A DNA stretch of 36,061 bases from an uncultured Flavihumibacter sp. GTDB lineage: Bacteria > Bacteroidota > Bacteroidia > Chitinophagales > Chitinophagaceae. The stretch lies in the NCBI GenBank assembly GCA_946482545.1, contig CAMLRX010000040.1, positions 1-36,061 on the forward strand, in the 5' to 3' direction. A program made the translations under genes and the position numbers. Below the pieces are notes generated by a model, which saw only the letters and a program-made list of their open reading frames with translations, made no database searches and was not told the origin of the DNA. Numbering within the stretch: position 1 is the first letter of the stretch; every line of letters begins with the position of its first letter. Positions 14,305-22,239 of this stretch are shown piece after piece.

Positions 14305-15600
14305 ATGAAAAAGAATTTTTCTCTGCTCCTTATCCTGCTTCCTGCCTTCGGTTTTTCGCAGGGCATACTCGGTAAAGTAAAACAACGCGCACAACAAACC
14401 GTGGAAAACAGGGTGCTGAATAAAGCGGAAACTGAAGTGAACAAGGGACTGGATAAGGCGGAGGGAAAAAAGACGGAAACAAAAACCGTTACAGATAATA
14501 CAACTGAAAATTCCGATACAGAGGAGACGCCGGCACAGAAAAAAGATACAAAACTGAAGCAGTACTCACGCTACGATTTCGTGCCGGGTGAATCTGTTTT
14601 TTATTTCGCGGATTTTAACGGGCAACCCATTGGCGAACTGCCCGTAGGCTGGAACAGCAATGGTTCCGCCGTATTGGTGACGCTGGAAGGGATTGAAGGG
14701 AACTGGCTGCGCCTGCCACAACGTACAGTAACACTGACTGATAATAAGAAAGAAATGGGGGAAGATTTTACCCTCGAATTTGATGTGGTGATGCAGTATG
14801 AATTTAACGGATGGCTGCCGCCGCACCTGCAGTTCGGACTGTTCGCCAGCGGTGAAAAAGATGCGGGGTCGAATGATTACCTGAATGAACCCTACGGGCT
14901 TAAAACTTTGTTTGTGACCATCAATCCCGCGAAAGATGGGAGAACAACTGTAAGCATGCAGAGTTACAACAAACGGAACAGGTATTTTAACGGTCCCGCC
15001 AAGGCGCATGGCGCTATTGAACAGTTTTACGGAAAACCGCTCCACGTGGCCATGCAGGCGCAAAAAGAAAGAATGCGCGTTTGGGTGAACGGCGATAAGG
15101 TGTTCGATATTCCCAAAGCGATTCCGGTAGAAAATATTTTCAACCAACTCTTCTTCCAACTGGAAAGCAGCGCCTACGCCGATGAGCAGGTAAACGTGTA
15201 CGTTGGGAATTTCAAAATGGCAAGGGGGCTGCCGGATACGCGGCACAAACTGGCGGAAGAAGGGAAATTCAGCACAACCGGGATTTTATTTGAAAGCAAC
15301 AAGGCGGCCATCAAACCTGAATCTTCGGGTGTGTTAGCGGAAATTGCAGGCGTATTGAACAAGTATCCTGAGCTCAAAGTGAAGATTATAGGGCATACCG
15401 ATTCCGATGGAAGCGATGAAGCCAACCTGAAACTCAGTGAACGCAGGGCAGAAGCGGTAAAAGCAGCGCTGGTACAGGAGTACAAAGTGTCAGAAGAACG
15501 TTTGCAGACCGCAGGAAAAGGAGAGAAGGAGCCGGTTGAAAAGAATGATACGCAAGCAGGAAAAGCGCAGAACAGGAGAGTGGAATTTTTAAAATTGTAA
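14305..15600 (+). CDS. OmpA-family protein with N-terminal helical segment
   Basis: A 431-residue protein. I use the ATG at 14305 (MKKNFSLLLILLPAFGFSQG), which begins a clear signal peptide and lies just after a good promoter; the longer ORF has no such start. Residues 20-95 are charged, helical and low-complexity (KVKQRAQQTVENRVLNKAETE and Thr/Glu-rich text). A central beta-rich region (about 100-310, FADFNGQPIGELPVGW) resembles a lectin-like jelly roll. The C-terminal OmpA domain (about 325-431) includes ILFESNKAAIKPES, GHTDSDGSDEANLKLSERRA and a final NRRVEFLKL. It should be a periplasmic or outer-membrane protein that holds peptidoglycan. Confidence 0.9.
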   Translation: MKKNFSLLLILLPAFGFSQGILGKVKQRAQQTVENRVLNKAETEVNKGLDKAEGKKTETKTVTDNTTENSDTEETPAQKKDTKLKQYSRYDFVPGESVFYFADFNGQPIGELPVGWNSNGSAVLVTLEGIEGNWLRLPQRTVTLTDNKKEMGEDFTLEFDVVMQYEFNGWLPPHLQFGLFASGEKDAGSNDYLNEPYGLKTLFVTINPAKDGRTTVSMQSYNKRNRYFNGPAKAHGAIEQFYGKPLHVAMQAQKERMRVWVNGDKVFDIPKAIPVENIFNQLFFQLESSAYADEQVNVYVGNFKMARGLPDTRHKLAEEGKFSTTGILFESNKAAIKPESSGVLAEIAGVLNKYPELKVKIIGHTDSDGSDEANLKLSERRAEAVKAALVQEYKVSEERLQTAGKGEKEPVEKNDTQAGKAQNRRVEFLKL

Positions 15601-15647
15601 TAAGGGCAAGGTTAACAGTTTCTTTTGTTAGGGGTTTAGCTTAGTGG

Positions 15648-15684
15648 AGCAACTTGTTCGAAGGAACGGTTGCTTCGCTTTTTT
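15648..15684 (+). terminator. Intrinsic terminator after the OmpA-like gene
   Basis: A stem AGCAAC/GTTGCT with a further GTTC-GAAG-GAAC apical stem, separated by a small internal bulge, is followed by TCGCTTTTTT. It lies 48 bases after the stop of the plus-strand gene. Confidence 0.75.
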
Positions 15685-15776
15685 ATGCGTGTAAGTGGAG
15701 ATAGGTGAAAAAACGGTAGCAAGAATTAAAAGGTGTCTTGTAGTTTTGTGTGGAAGATGAAAGTGAAGGAGGTGAA

Positions 15777-16259
15777 TCAGAAGATGGCGTGAATTGTTTT
15801 TTTGTCTTTGCCCAGCGTAAAATGATCTCCCGCTTTTTTAGTATAGAGTTGTATTGCCAACGGTGCATTGGGTGAAACAAACAGTACGGTTCTTCCGGAG
15901 AATTGCTGTTTGCCAAGACCTGCACCTATAAAAACTGAGGTGTCCCCACAGTCGATGACAGCGCCTTTGGCTGGTGTGTTGTAAAGAACGGATGTATCCG
16001 TTTCCTGGAGATAGGCCCACTCCAGTAGATGGGCGGCGAGTTGCCGTGCGTGCATGTCTTTGTCAAGGTGACTCATGGCGCGGGATGTCTCGTATTTATC
16101 GCCTGCTGAACTTTTTTCTTCCTGGTTGGCGGCCTGCTGTGCGGCGTTCATGTGGTGGCGCGCGGTATCGATCCGCAACTGAAGGTGCTCTTTGCAGAAG
16201 GAGAGGAGGGCATTTTTATAAGCGATTTTCTCCGCGTTTGTGGAAGGTTGGTGGCTCAT
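15777..16259 (-). CDS. Conserved protein with SSAGDKYETxRAM motif, GreA/GreB-like
   Basis: A 160-residue soluble protein. The N-terminal half is helical, probably coiled-coil, and contains the family signature KSSAGDKYETSRAM (about residues 49-62). The C-terminal half is beta-rich and resembles the C-terminal domain of GreA/GreB transcript-cleavage factors in layout. Proteins of this family in Bacteroidota are often named 3-oxoacyl-ACP synthase, but no ketosynthase motif is present and the size is wrong. Its ATG overlaps the stop of the upstream gene (ATGA), so the two are translated together. Function is not established. Confidence 0.75.
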   Translation of the reverse strand: MSHQPSTNAEKIAYKNALLSFCKEHLQLRIDTARHHMNAAQQAANQEEKSSAGDKYETSRAMSHLDKDMHARQLAAHLLEWAYLQETDTSVLYNTPAKGAVIDCGDTSVFIGAGLGKQQFSGRTVLFVSPNAPLAIQLYTKKAGDHFTLGKDKKTIHAIF

Positions 16260-16729
16260 TGCAGCGATTCAAGTTTTCTGCGGTAATCGTATTGAAGGTC
16301 CTCATGTACTGTGGCCAGCAAGGTGTTGATCTTTTTGAGTTGCTGGTTACGCATATTGTTGAGGATAGCGTGTTTTTTGAATGGGATATGATACTCGGTG
16401 AGCAGTGCGCAGAAATGCAGGGAAAGTTCAAGCGCCGCTTCCTTTGATGCCATATATTTTACACGCTTATTCAGTTGGTTGAGTATTTTCCGGAGCCGCT
16501 TCTTGGTGAAATAGATTTGTGTGAGCGGGATATCGGAAAAGCCCTCTTCCATTTCCTGTTTTGCAAGCTGAATATAAGCGTCTGTGTCGTGCGCTTCAAA
16601 AAGAAGGTAATGGAGCAGTTCTTTGTTTTCTTTTTTGAAGCGGGCCAGGCGCAGACAAAGTTCTTTCACCTCCTCGTGCGGAAGGTTGCCGAGTTCCTGC
16701 TTGATCTCCTGAATGGTGGATGTGCTCAT
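16256..16729 (-). CDS. Conserved hypothetical helical protein
   Basis: A 157-residue, mostly helical, charged protein without signal peptide or membrane helix, so probably cytoplasmic. The ATG at 16729 (MSTSTIQEIKQEL) is chosen over one seven codons upstream because of its more typical N-terminus; either is possible. I do not recognise a catalytic motif. The text EEVKELCLRLARFKKENKELLHYLLFEA is similar in style to small Bacteroidota proteins of unknown function. It is the first gene of a pair, with a 4-base overlap to the SSAGDKYET-family gene. Confidence 0.75.
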   Translation of the reverse strand: MSTSTIQEIKQELGNLPHEEVKELCLRLARFKKENKELLHYLLFEAHDTDAYIQLAKQEMEEGFSDIPLTQIYFTKKRLRKILNQLNKRVKYMASKEAALELSLHFCALLTEYHIPFKKHAILNNMRNQQLKKINTLLATVHEDLQYDYRRKLESLQ

Positions 16730-16789
16730 GCCGTAAATATCATTAATCAATGTGCGGCGGCAAAATACGGAGAAACTGAGAGATGGGGT

Positions 16790-16817
16790 AAAAAACGAAA
16801 AGCCGGATCACTCCGGC
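16790..16817 (-). terminator. Intrinsic terminator after the DUF4397 gene
   Basis: On the minus strand GCCGGA-GTGA-TCCGGC is followed by TTTTCGTTTTTT. It lies 54 bases beyond the stop of the lipoprotein gene at 16872. Confidence 0.8.
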
Positions 16818-16871
16818 CTTCCGTTGTTCACAGGGAACAATCGACGGTTGAGAAAAAAATTTAAACGCGCG

Positions 16872-17591
16872 CTATTCGGTCAATCGTCCGTTCTCTATGA
16901 ACCGGATCTTTGTTTGCTGTGTGGTATCCGTTGCGCCGGGCAATCCCAGGAGCAATACGGTGTAAGCCTTGCTTTGCTCCACGGTAATCGTCCTGTTGAG
17001 GTTGATGTCGCTTTCATTGTTCACGGAAATGGCAACACTTCCTGGCGTTACTTCCATGAATTCAGATACCATTCCGAAACGGGCTGCGCCATCAGCGATA
17101 TTACTGCCTCCCGCTACCATACTAACTTGTGGTTGCGACGAGTCAGGAATCGCGTTGATGTAACGGATATAAGCTTTTCCGGAAGTGGAAGAAAGGCTGT
17201 CGAAGTTGTCGCGGACGATAATGTTCCGGTAATTATCGTTTGCCCCAACTACGAAGAGGGAATAGAACTTTCCGTCTTCAAACAGGTTGCTGCTTGTTGC
17301 CAATGTGGTATTCTGGGAGAAATCGTAAGACTGTGCCTCCCGGTTCCCGGTATATACACTGAGGTAACCACCGGTAAAGTTTGTGTAGGCCAATGGGGCC
17401 TGTGTTAAACTATTGCCTGATAAGGTAATGCCGGCGTTCGCCACATCAGGAGCCAGGTTAAAAGCCATCAGCCCGGATACCGGAACGGTAGTGCCCTCAC
17501 TATTCTTCTGGCACGAAGCGAAGAAAATACCGGAAAGCACTACACCACAAGCCAATAGCAGGTTTTTTCGAAGAAGATTCGCTTTTTTCAT
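16872..17591 (-). CDS. DUF4397 domain lipoprotein
   Basis: A 239-residue secreted lipoprotein. The start at 17591 (MKKANLLRKN) gives a signal peptide with lipobox GIFFASC, Cys at about residue 27. The body shows two beta-rich repeats with the DUF4397 style (MAFNLAPDVANAGITLSGN, then KAYIRYINAIPDSSQPQVSM). DUF4397 domains are cell-surface modules of unknown function, common in Bacteroidota. It stands alone, with its own terminator downstream and about 250 bases separating it from the ECF-sigma operon on the same strand. Confidence 0.88.
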   Translation of the reverse strand: MKKANLLRKNLLLACGVVLSGIFFASCQKNSEGTTVPVSGLMAFNLAPDVANAGITLSGNSLTQAPLAYTNFTGGYLSVYTGNREAQSYDFSQNTTLATSSNLFEDGKFYSLFVVGANDNYRNIIVRDNFDSLSSTSGKAYIRYINAIPDSSQPQVSMVAGGSNIADGAARFGMVSEFMEVTPGSVAISVNNESDINLNRTITVEQSKAYTVLLLGLPGATDTTQQTKIRFIENGRLTE

Positions 17592-17784
17592 ACTATGCAC
17601 AAGTTTTTAAGAATTGAAAAATAAAAGGGTGGGGAGTTATTCAAGTGAAAAAATGGTGCCAGTTAAGAGGCGTTGAAAGCAATTAACTTTTCTTTTCGAT
17701 CCTGTTAAAGTTGGTATAAAAACTGACTGATCGTAAATAAAATGAGTGTAGGAGCGTTGTGGGATTTCATATTCCACACCCAAT

Positions 17785-17817
17785 AAAACAGGTGTATCGA
17801 AAAGTACGATACACCTG
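17785..17817 (-). terminator. Intrinsic terminator of the ECF-sigma operon
   Basis: A perfect 11-bp stem (17789-17799 with 17807-17817) and a 7-base loop are followed on the minus strand by TTTTATTGGG. It is 24 bases past the stop of the last gene of the operon. Confidence 0.85.
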
Positions 17818-17841
17818 GTGAAGATGGAGAAAAGTGATAGG

Positions 17842-18435
17842 TTAAAAACTGATGCCTGCTTTCAGTACAATACGATTGTACACATACTTCATTTGTTGTG
17901 TGGTATGCGATACGCCTGATGGTGGGGCGCTGGATATCCACCAGGAGAAATTGGGAACATACTCAGTGGCTCTGGTGATTTTCTGACTGTAGCCTGCCTG
18001 GAACAATACAGCTTTTTTACCCCCAAGGTTCCATCTGTATCCAACACCCGCTTCTGCCATCCAGGCTCCGTGCAGGTCGTACTGTTTTTGATCTGTCCAT
18101 AATTTGTTATTCCATTCTTCAGTTTTGACGGGAATGGAAGGGCCGCCTTGTGCGTAGAGTAGCGGACTCTCTTTTCCGTTGGTAAACCTGTACTCAACAT
18201 GGGGAAGGATGGGGACGTGCAACATGATGTACTCATCCACGCCAGTGGAGATGCCCATGAATATGTTCCGGCGTTGAACGCCGTGCGTTGTTTGAAGCAC
18301 ATATCCGCTCGATGTTTGACCGATCGCGTAGCCCGGTGTTAAAGCGCCTTCGTATACCCATTTTTTAGGCTGTTTTCCCTGGGAAAAACCGCCTGTTGCA
18401 AGGAGTAGAAGTATTGGAAAAATAATTTTTCTCAT
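17842..18435 (-). CDS. Small outer-membrane beta-barrel-like protein
   Basis: A 197-residue protein with a signal peptide (MRKIIFPILLLLATGGFSQG). The remainder alternates short hydrophobic strands with turns (WVYEGALTPGYAIGQ, HVEYRFTNG, AWMAEAGVGYRW, AVLFQAGYSQK) and ends in IVLKAGISF with a terminal Phe, as expected of an outer-membrane barrel of about eight strands. No known family motif is recognised. It is the last gene of an operon with an ECF sigma factor, a membrane-anchored partner and an LVIVD lipoprotein, starting 18 bases after the latter. Confidence 0.78.
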   Translation of the reverse strand: MRKIIFPILLLLATGGFSQGKQPKKWVYEGALTPGYAIGQTSSGYVLQTTHGVQRRNIFMGISTGVDEYIMLHVPILPHVEYRFTNGKESPLLYAQGGPSIPVKTEEWNNKLWTDQKQYDLHGAWMAEAGVGYRWNLGGKKAVLFQAGYSQKITRATEYVPNFSWWISSAPPSGVSHTTQQMKYVYNRIVLKAGISF

Positions 18436-18453
18436 ACAAATGAATTGAGGTGC

Positions 18454-19731
18454 TTAGAATTTTATGCCGATCCTGCTGAGTCGTTTAACCTGATTGATGT
18501 CGGAAATATCGTATTGGTAAAGCCCGTCTTCAGCCGATACTATAGCTACGTTGTTATAGCAGATCACATCAAATGTCTTGGGCATGGGAATAGTAGACTT
18601 GATGGTGACATTCGATGAGTTGGCAGCATCCAGTATCCGGAGTCCTTCACTGCCGTCGCATACAAAAAGATAATTGCCGGCTTTGCTCAGTCCGTGTGGG
18701 TTGGTAAGTGGATAGGATTTTACCAGTTTAGGAGAAAATATGTTCTCCACGTTCACCACATCCAACTGGTTTACATAGCCCATGCATTGGGTGCCGTTTC
18801 GTAGTGTAACGTAGGCGTATTTGTCATCGGCAATAACGGGGTCGCATACACGGGCATGTTGGAAGGTGCTGGCCTTAACCGGGTTGGCGGGGTTTTCAAC
18901 GGAATAGATGTGCATGCCGCTCTGGGCGCCGATGAAGAGTTTGTCTTTGAAAGGGTAGATCGTTTCTATTCCCCAGCCCAGGGATGTTTTCGTTTTCCAG
19001 ACCGGGTTCATCGGTTGCGAAATGTTCAATACTTCCAGCGTTGAATTGGAAACGGTATAAAGATGTTCCCGCTGGATCGCGAAACGCGCCATGCTGCCTC
19101 CTACGCCCTGTTGCGGCGCGGTTTTAACCCCGGCACTATTGGCGGCCATGCCTGAAGCTGCAGAAAAATTGAAGGCGGCGTCGAAAAATACGACATCATT
19201 TCTTCGGGAACCGTTTTCTATTTTCTCGGTAACGGTAGTGTCTTTTGTGATCCATTCGGTGATTACTTTGCCTGAGTCCTGGTAGTAACCGAGTACATAC
19301 ACGCGTTCAGGAAATAGATTAGGAACGGTTTTTACGTACTGAACAGCATTTGGTTGTGTGATATCAAGCACGATCAGGTCGGTATAACAATCGGCATAGA
19401 GGGTATTTCCGTAGGCCGCCATATCACCGCAGCCGGGAATATGGATGAAGGACTCCACGATGGGCGCGGCTGGGTTCAGGTTGTTGATCACGTGAATGCC
19501 TTTGCCTAATTCGTTGAGGAAGATGTAATGTCCCAGCAGGTACATCTTTCCTGCGGCGGAAATTGTTTCAGGGGCGGCATTGCCGATCTGGGCCACCACT
19601 TCGGCTTTGGTTTGGAACACCGGGCGCGTCACCTGGTAGGTATAGGTTTTGTAGGTGGTGTCTTTCAGGCAACCGCTGAAAATGGTAAGGAGGGCAAGGC
19701 TAAGGAAGGACAATTGAAGGAGTTTTTTCAT
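18454..19731 (-). CDS. LVIVD-repeat surface lipoprotein
   Basis: A 425-residue lipoprotein with signal peptide and lipobox LLTIFSGC (Cys about residue 21). The mature part is built of beta-propeller repeats of LVIVD type: DLIVLDITQPNAVQYVKTV, STLEVLNISQPMNPVWKTK, GMHIYSVENPANPVKASTF, GLRILDAANSSNVTIKST and GLYQYDISDINQVKRLSR. Such proteins are exported and probably bind ligands or partners at the cell surface. It lies 25 bases after the anti-sigma/barrel gene and 18 bases before the small barrel gene, so co-transcription from the sigma promoter is likely. Confidence 0.9.
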   Translation of the reverse strand: MKKLLQLSFLSLALLTIFSGCLKDTTYKTYTYQVTRPVFQTKAEVVAQIGNAAPETISAAGKMYLLGHYIFLNELGKGIHVINNLNPAAPIVESFIHIPGCGDMAAYGNTLYADCYTDLIVLDITQPNAVQYVKTVPNLFPERVYVLGYYQDSGKVITEWITKDTTVTEKIENGSRRNDVVFFDAAFNFSAASGMAANSAGVKTAPQQGVGGSMARFAIQREHLYTVSNSTLEVLNISQPMNPVWKTKTSLGWGIETIYPFKDKLFIGAQSGMHIYSVENPANPVKASTFQHARVCDPVIADDKYAYVTLRNGTQCMGYVNQLDVVNVENIFSPKLVKSYPLTNPHGLSKAGNYLFVCDGSEGLRILDAANSSNVTIKSTIPMPKTFDVICYNNVAIVSAEDGLYQYDISDINQVKRLSRIGIKF

Positions 19732-19756
19732 GACTATACTTTTTTAAAAATGGGCG

Positions 19757-21115
19757 CTATTTTTTGAAAGTGACGGGAATGGCCGCTGAAAACTGCCACT
19801 GCCGCCAGTAATTGGAAGTGTTGCTGATGGGGGAATAGGCACGGGTGATGTCGTATACACTTTGCAGTGAAAACTGGTATTCTTTCCCGGTATGGTAAGT
19901 TACTCCTCCTGAAAGAGAAGCGCTGATTGCTTTTCTGGCTGTAGAGAGCGGAAGGTAGGTGCCACTTGAATGATCGGGCACAAGGAACTCAGCCCTTACA
20001 TTGTATCCGGTTTGTAAGCCTGCTTTAAGTGAAATGCGATGTTGAAGAACAGGTAATTTGTATGCTATCGCTGAAGCGATGGTTATACGGGAAAAATAGC
20101 CTGTGTGTTCCATTGAGTTTCCTGCCCTGTAGAAATGACTGAGCGATTTATTTTCTAAACCGGCGAACTGAGTATTGAAACTTGTATCTTTTCTGGTGCC
20201 GGTGAATTGCGTGAAACGAAGGTGTTGAAAGCCTATTCCTGCGGAGAGTACCCATTGGTCCGACAGTGGTTGTACACGATGTATAAACATGGAGTAGCTG
20301 GCGCCGACCCTTGGTCGATACAGGATGCCTGGTACCTGTGAGCCAACACTGCCATTACCTGGTGTGGGGTAGTTGTAAGAATTGCCGTCCTGGTAGGAGG
20401 AGGGGCGCAGCAGAGGAAACCCAAGTCCGCTTTCAATGTTGGAAAGTCCGGCGGCAACCTCGATTTGCCAGAATCCCTTATGCCGGAGGGCGCGTTGTCC
20501 GTTTACGACAATACTGGTATTATTGAGGGGAATTCTAAATAAACCCGCTTGTTTCTCAGGAAGAAGATCGAAGGCGGGAATAACTCCTTCAACTGGCTGA
20601 ACGTTTTCCGGAAGGTGCGAAGTAGTGTTTTGTGGTGTTGATATTGTTAGGGATGAATCCTGAAATTCAGCAATAGCATACTTCGTGTTTTCTTTTTCCA
20701 CCAAAGCGTTGGATGGTGCTGAGCCAGATAAATAATCCGTTCCTTTTTTTAAGTTGAAGGAAGTATTGCGTTCATGTATGATGGTAACCGGAGGCTTGTC
20801 TGAACTGCTTGCTTCAATAGCGTTACCCCCATGGCCCTCTTTCCCGGTATCATTGCTGCGTAAGGTTGAAAGAGAAGGCTTTCCCTGCTGTGTATGCAAT
20901 GAAGAAGCGTTTTGTTTTTCAGTAAAAGGAATTCCCGTGAATAGCAACATGGGAATCAATGTTGCTGCCAGCCCAACCGGGAACCACCACCAGGCGATGC
21001 GGCGTTTCTTTTTTTGGTCCAGTTCAGCGGAAATCCTGTTCCACACATCTTCACGGGGTGTGATCCGGTATCCTGCGCCCTGCTGTTGCGCCCGTTTTTC
21101 AAAATTGTCCGGCAT
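19757..21115 (-). CDS. Single-pass membrane protein with C-terminal barrel-like domain, probable anti-sigma partner
   Basis: A 452-residue protein. The ATG at 21115 (MPDNFEKRAQQQG) lies 4 bases after the sigma gene's stop. Residues 1-45 are polar and include PREDVWNRISAELDQKKKRR, similar to the cytoplasmic N-terminus of many Bacteroidota proteins encoded after ECF sigma genes. One hydrophobic helix follows (about 48-67). Residues 70-215 are Ser/Thr/Asn-rich and look disordered. From about 215 onward beta strands alternate as in outer-membrane barrels (FWQIEVAAGLSN, WVLSAGIGFQHLR, ISLKAGLQTGYNV, WQFSAAIPVTFKK). A protein tied to the inner membrane with a barrel-like tail is unusual. Anti-sigma function is inferred from gene order; no ZAS or FecR motif is seen. 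Confidence 0.8.
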   Translation of the reverse strand: MPDNFEKRAQQQGAGYRITPREDVWNRISAELDQKKKRRIAWWWFPVGLAATLIPMLLFTGIPFTEKQNASSLHTQQGKPSLSTLRSNDTGKEGHGGNAIEASSSDKPPVTIIHERNTSFNLKKGTDYLSGSAPSNALVEKENTKYAIAEFQDSSLTISTPQNTTSHLPENVQPVEGVIPAFDLLPEKQAGLFRIPLNNTSIVVNGQRALRHKGFWQIEVAAGLSNIESGLGFPLLRPSSYQDGNSYNYPTPGNGSVGSQVPGILYRPRVGASYSMFIHRVQPLSDQWVLSAGIGFQHLRFTQFTGTRKDTSFNTQFAGLENKSLSHFYRAGNSMEHTGYFSRITIASAIAYKLPVLQHRISLKAGLQTGYNVRAEFLVPDHSSGTYLPLSTARKAISASLSGGVTYHTGKEYQFSLQSVYDITRAYSPISNTSNYWRQWQFSAAIPVTFKK

Positions 21116-21119
21116 GGTA

Positions 21120-21683
21120 TTAAAATTTATTGCCTGCAATGTTTTTTTCTGCCGCCAGTCGCTCTGCGTTGATCCACTTAATGAGTTGCGCCCTGGCCCT
21201 GCTGTAATGGCTGCGGCAGGTGTTTTCGTTGATGCCCAGCATTTGTGAAACTTCTATATGATTGTATCCTTCCATAGCCACGAGGTTAAAAACGGTTTGG
21301 TAACCAGTGGGCAGTTTCCGGATCAGTTCTATTAATGCTTCGGTATCCAGTTTAGCGCTGGCCGTTTCCTGGGTTACCGGGTGCAGTGCTGGTTCATTGA
21401 ACTGCATCTGGCTCCGGTACCTGTTGTGCCGCCTCAAATAACTTAAAGCGGTATTAACCATGATGCGGCCGATCCAGGCGCCCAGTTCTCCATCACCCTT
21501 GTATTGCTCCAGGTGGGAGAATACTTTGATGAACCCTTCCTGGAGAATGTCTTCTGCATCGTCCAGACTTTTAGTATACCTGTAACACACGCCCAGCATA
21601 GTGGGCGCATATTGCCGGTAAAGTGCTTCCTGCGCGCTCCGGTTGTTCCTGATGCAGTTTTTTACGAGTTCAGTCTGGTGCAT
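21120..21683 (-). CDS. ECF-type RNA polymerase sigma factor
   Basis: A 187-residue sigma-70 family factor with only regions 2 and 4. Region 2 spans about 20-90 (YRYTKSLDDAEDILQEGFIKVF, then GELGAWIGRIMVNTALSYLRR). Region 4 spans about 120-175 and ends in the helix-turn-helix YNHIEVSQMLGINENTCRSH followed by YSRARAQL. It is first in a four-gene unit with a membrane-anchored barrel-like protein, an LVIVD lipoprotein and a small outer-membrane protein, so it may be held by the second gene's N-terminus and respond to envelope conditions. Recognised promoters are unknown. Confidence 0.95.
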   Translation of the reverse strand: MHQTELVKNCIRNNRSAQEALYRQYAPTMLGVCYRYTKSLDDAEDILQEGFIKVFSHLEQYKGDGELGAWIGRIMVNTALSYLRRHNRYRSQMQFNEPALHPVTQETASAKLDTEALIELIRKLPTGYQTVFNLVAMEGYNHIEVSQMLGINENTCRSHYSRARAQLIKWINAERLAAEKNIAGNKF

Positions 21684-21825
21684 GTTCGCGGTTCAGGGGT
21701 ATTGACTCCCCCCGTAACCATTTCATTGCAGGAAAATGGATTTTTTTTCAGAATGATATCTTTTTTCAGGTAAGGGGATGCCCTGGGCTGAAAAATGAGG
21801 CGGAAGTTGTTCTTTTGTGGAAGAA

Positions 21826-21858
21826 TTTTGGAGCGGAATTAAATTAAATCTAAAATTG
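21826..21858 (+). promoter_or_regulatory. Possible promoter of the cupin gene
   Basis: TTTTG (21826-21830), 20 bases, then TAAAATTG (21851-21858), a 7-of-8 match to TAnnTTTG. It is very close to the ATG at 21864, so the message would be nearly leaderless if this is right. Confidence 0.35.
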
Positions 21859-21863
21859 GATTT

Positions 21864-22199
21864 ATGTTGAAGAATGCAGCGTTTCAGGTAGAAAAAGATA
21901 TCCCGTGGCAGGACCTTGGTAATGGTATTGAACGACAGGTTTATGGCTACGATGACCATATCATGCTTGTGAAAGTGAAGTTTCGTGAAGGTGCCGTTGG
22001 CACATTACACAGCCATCCGCATGTTCAGGTTTCCTACGTGGAAAGCGGGGCTTTTGAACTTACGATAGGTGAGGAGAAAAAAGTGCTGAAGAAGGGCGAC
22101 GGGTATTACGTGGCTCCGGATATTGTGCACGGGTGCGTATGCCTGGAAGCGGGCGTACTAATTGATGTTTTCTCCCCGCTCCGGGAGGATTTTTTATAA
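21864..22199 (+). CDS. Small cupin protein, KdgF-like
   Basis: A 111-residue single-domain cupin. The metal-binding motif is HSHPHVQVSYVESGAFEL (His50, His52 and Gln56 region) with the second cupin motif around APDIVHGC. The ending VFSPLREDFL matches the typical C-terminus of KdgF-type cupins, which open the ring of unsaturated uronates from pectin and alginate breakdown. No pectin or alginate gene is nearby, so the substrate is uncertain and a general cupin role cannot be excluded. The gene stands alone between two minus-strand units. Confidence 0.85.
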   Translation: MLKNAAFQVEKDIPWQDLGNGIERQVYGYDDHIMLVKVKFREGAVGTLHSHPHVQVSYVESGAFELTIGEEKKVLKKGDGYYVAPDIVHGCVCLEAGVLIDVFSPLREDFL

Positions 22200-22239
22200 G
22201 AAATTGAACGGCTTTCCCGGCTATGAATGTATTCGTGCT

